Shown: positions 59,641-64,000 of the stretch, piece by piece
How the letters are laid out: each line of letters opens with the position of its first letter
How positions within the stretch are numbered: the first letter of the stretch is position 1
Source: Alviniconcha marisindica
Lineage: Eukaryota > Mollusca > Gastropoda > Provannidae
Assembly (NCBI GenBank): GCA_018857735.1
Contig: JABMCL010001886.1
Location: 93,974-157,973 of the forward strand
Length of the DNA stretch: 64,000 bases
Reading direction: 5' to 3'
Notes under the pieces: model-generated
What the model was told of the DNA's origin: nothing
The model's input: the letters and a program-made list of their open reading frames with translations, nothing else
The model's database searches: none
Translations under genes and position numbers: made by a program

Positions 59641-62615
59641 GTCGTTTCAGTTTTATTTTTTTATCGAGGGCATTAGTCTGAGACTGAGGCCACTCCCTGT
59701 CGCGGTTGTATGACAAAACCCCTTTCATCCTCAGAGAGGGGTCAAGACGGTGCGGAGAGCCCATGTATCCACCAAACTCTGGATTGCCGATATACCGATC
59801 TCCTGTGCCGTGATAGCAAGGACATTGAGTCCGCCCTCGTAAGATTGGTTGTGTCCTACGCCGCTCGTCTCTGATTTTGGCGGAAAAAATGCGCAACAGA
59901 GACAGGAAGCTTACAAGATTCATCACACTGGGTAGGCGTTTTGAGTTCATCAATGTGCCCACGACACCACTGGAGAAGACATTGCCGGAAAGTCAGTTGG
60001 TGGCTTCACAGCCAGTCCGCTTTACCATAAGGAACAACCCAAGCGTCTCCTGAGAGAGCTAGTGTGTTTCAGGTGCCTGGAAACAGGGCACTGGGTCAGT
60101 CGGTGACTGCCCAAACGACGTGACATGTCGAGAGTGTCACTGCCAAGAGCGGACACACTGAGAGGGGCGACCCCGCGTGCGGAGCGATGGACGAGGAGCC
60201 AGTGCTTCCAGAGTCTGTGTGGGCCGGAGAGCCACACTACGGTGACACAGGCCTCTTTGTGGACCCCGATGGCACAGCAGCGGACGGCCGCGAGGACGAC
60301 GACGAGTGGGAGCTCTCGCGATCGGAGGTCAGCACCGAAGCAACCAACACACCAGCGACAGATAAAGCGCGTCCGACGTCATGTGCCTCGCTTGAAAGCA
60401 GCAAGAAAGACATCAGGGACACGGACGATCAGGAGAGGAAACAAGCGCTCGTTGAGAGAGGCCGCAGGCTTATTAACTCCAAACAACATAACGGTAAGCA
60501 GACAAAACTTTACTTTGACACTCGCCCACGGTCTGCAACACCAAAGCGACCCCGATCTCGGACAGTGTGGCAGGAAAACATGTCAGGCTGACTGACACTG
60601 GCCGAACACCTGCTAGCACGTCAGCGAGGACAGTGCTAACTCGTAACGGTTTTGACGGTGTTGGTAATACATGCGGCTGTGACCAATACATTCTGCTCAC
60701 GGACTTTTCTTATGGCTGTGTCTAGACTACGTCTATTTTCGATCAATGCACGAGGTCTTAGATCACAGAGTAAACGAAAAAGTTTGTTCTATTTTTTAAA
60801 ACAGAGAAAATTTTATATAGTTTGTGTGCAAGAGTCGTATGTTACGAAGCAGGTTAGTGACATTTGGAAAAAAGATTGGGGCGGTGAAATGTTGTTTCGA
60901 GAATGTACAACGCACAGTGCTGGTCAGTTGATATTCATGTTCAGAAAAGGGTTTTTGTGTGACTCATTAAACGTTGTATATAAAACAAAAAGAATCCTGG
61001 CTGTAAATTGTGTTATTGGCAGTAAAAATGTGACGATTGTTAATGTTTATGCTCCCTCTGCTACAGCTGAAAAATGTGATTTTTGAAGAACTTGCTGATG
61101 TAATTAGAAACATACAAGTTGAAGATGTCTTAATTTGCGGTGATTTTAACTGTGTGCTAGACAATGAACTTGATGTAATAAGTGGTGGAAAATGTGCAGT
61201 GAACAGTGTTAAGAAATTTAATGAGATACGGAGTGACTTTGACCTATACGACACCTGGAGACAGTTCAACGGAGACAGCAAGGATTTTACATGGTCCAAA
61301 AGAACCCCATTTGCAGCTAGAAGACTAGATTATATTTTATCCACCTCAAGTACATTTGACAAAACTATTAATTGCCACATCATTTCTGTCCCGACTTCTG
61401 ATCACAGAGGTTGTTTTATCCACTTTAAACTCAATGAAATTGTAAAAGGAGATGGATATTGGAAATTTAATAATTCACTTTTAGGTGACATTGAGGAACT
61501 ATCAGTATGAATGACATATTGTCGCTTTCGGAGAACTATAGAAACTTTGTCCTAATTGTTAAAACTGCATAGTAAGGAATTTTCAATTTCATATAGCAAA
61601 CAGAAAAGCATGGAGAGAAAAAAACGCTACACAATGAGTTCAACGATCTTGACACTGTGCGAATCCTAACTGTACTGTCACCCAAAGCAAACGTGAAAAG
61701 GTTAAATACAAGCTAGAGCTCATGGAGCAACACAAAGCCCCTGCAGCACAAATACGTGCAAGAGCTCAGTGACAGAAGGGAGAGAAAAACACCATTTTTT
61801 TTCTGTCTCGAAAAAAGTAGAGCTAATGCCAAGATTATGGATAGTATTAAAACTGATAATGGGCAAATTGTTACAAATGAGAGTGACATACTTCACGTTC
61901 AAAAAAATTACTTTGCTAATTTATATAAAAAGAAAATTAGCGGTGAAAAATATGGAAGAAAAAATAAGTAGATTTATGTCAAACATGAGTGTTCCTTCAT
62001 AATCCTTGCCTTTCAGAGGAACAAATGCAAAGTTGTGATGGGATTCTGAAAGAAGCTGAAGTCGTGGAGTTTGCTAATTTATATAAAAAGAAAATTAGCG
62101 GTGAAAAATATGGAAGAAAAAATAAGTAGATTTATGTCAAACATGAGTGTTCCTTCATAATCCTTGCCTTTCAGAGGAACAAATGCAAAGTTGTGATGGG
62201 ATTCTGAAAGAAGCTGAAGTCGTGGAGGCACTAAAACAATTGAAAAATGGCTCAGCGCTGTAATACCTACCATAGAATTTCTCAAAGTATTTTGGAATTA
62301 CATCAGAAAGCTCATAACTGCTTCATTTAACACATCATTTGACAACAGTACTCTGTCCACATCTCAACGTAAAGCGGCAATTATGCTCATTCACAAGGGG
62401 GAAAATTTTCCTAGAAATGAGCTTAAAAACTGGAGACCTATATCACTCACAAACAGTGATTATAAACTCCTAGCTAAATGCCTAGCACTAAGATTAAGCC
62501 ATGTCATTCACAACTTAATAAACACTGATCAAGTGGGATACATTAAAGGTTGGAGTGTATCTTCATTATTACGACTGTGTGACGATGTTATTGATCAACT
62601 TAATGTTTCACAAAA
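59640..62615 (+). mobile_element. L1/Tx1-like LINE, right-arm partial copy
   Basis: Carries ORF1 (59889-60591, zinc knuckle region near 60068) and ORF2 from 60652 through the endonuclease into the reverse transcriptase (NWRPISLTNSDYKLL, GYIKGWS), with the same 155-bp duplication. Part of the endonuclease-RT spacer near 61490-61560 is garbled compared with the left arm. It ends abruptly at about 62615 in poly-G. Confidence 0.9.

Positions 62616-64000
<1,385 letters not shown>

Larger units (their letters stand above)
48690..62615. repeat. Large inverted repeat (palindrome), arms about 6 kb
   Basis: From about 50585 to 56613 the sequence is repeated inverted from about 56662 to 62615; the spacer is about 48 bases. 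Paired positions sum to about 113200-113276, the drift coming from indels such as the poly-G tract (about 60 G at 56180, about 20 C at 57035). Outer parts are almost identical over hundreds of codons; patches near the centre and near 58.5, 59.3 and 61.5 kb are noisy. The left 48690-50585 part has no partner because the right arm ends in homopolymer blocks. Confidence 0.95.

Overview
The window is eukaryotic, AT-rich and crowded with long AC/GT, AT and GA microsatellites, minisatellites, LINE, SINE and DNA-transposon debris. A spliced gene covers most of it. The ciliary LRR gene, the invertebrate LINE families and a tRNA-headed SINE of a type common in molluscs suggest a lophotrochozoan, probably a gastropod mollusc. 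The taxon is an inference; the gene assignment rests on motifs.

Region 6.9-44.4 kb (minus strand): one gene, an LRRC9 orthologue (leucine-rich repeat-containing protein 9). I resolved 30 coding exons by hand, each bounded by AG/GT sites and with reading phases that close at every junction. They give about 1364 codons, and the family is about 1450 residues. Order: Ser/Thr-rich N-terminus, LRR block (exons 2-6), charged linker (7-9), conserved non-LRR middle region (10-16), proline-rich linker (17), then LRR blocks (18-20, 22-24, 26-30) separated by two non-LRR segments. The C-terminal about 90 residues were not located with confidence; a candidate terminal exon lies at 2.2 kb. Introns hold a TTAA-bordered DNA transposon (11.2-13.4 kb), a tRNA-derived SINE (13.6 kb), a MITE (33.5 kb), LINE scraps and at least seven minisatellites. 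Three exon ends (exons 10, 28 and 29) are embedded in tandem arrays whose unit contains the 5' splice site, and exon 3's donor runs into a GT microsatellite.

Region 44.4-48.7 kb: upstream flank of LRRC9, with a jockey/CR1-type reverse-transcriptase fragment (45.2-45.9), an unassigned ORF (46.4-46.7), and a CpG-rich then GT-rich stretch (46.9-48.7) that may hold the promoter and a 5' non-coding exon.

Region 48.7-62.6 kb: a large inverted repeat centred near 56.64 kb. Each arm carries a truncated LTR retrotransposon (LTR plus gag), a CR1/L2-like LINE 3' fragment and an L1/Tx1-like LINE (ORF1 with zinc knuckle; ORF2 with endonuclease and reverse transcriptase). The left arm has the LINE to its 3' end; the right arm breaks off inside the reverse transcriptase. 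From 62.6 kb to the end the sequence is homopolymer blocks with no biological character. A fold-back long-read or assembly artefact at a contig end is the simplest reading, so the right arm should not be counted as independent genome content until checked.
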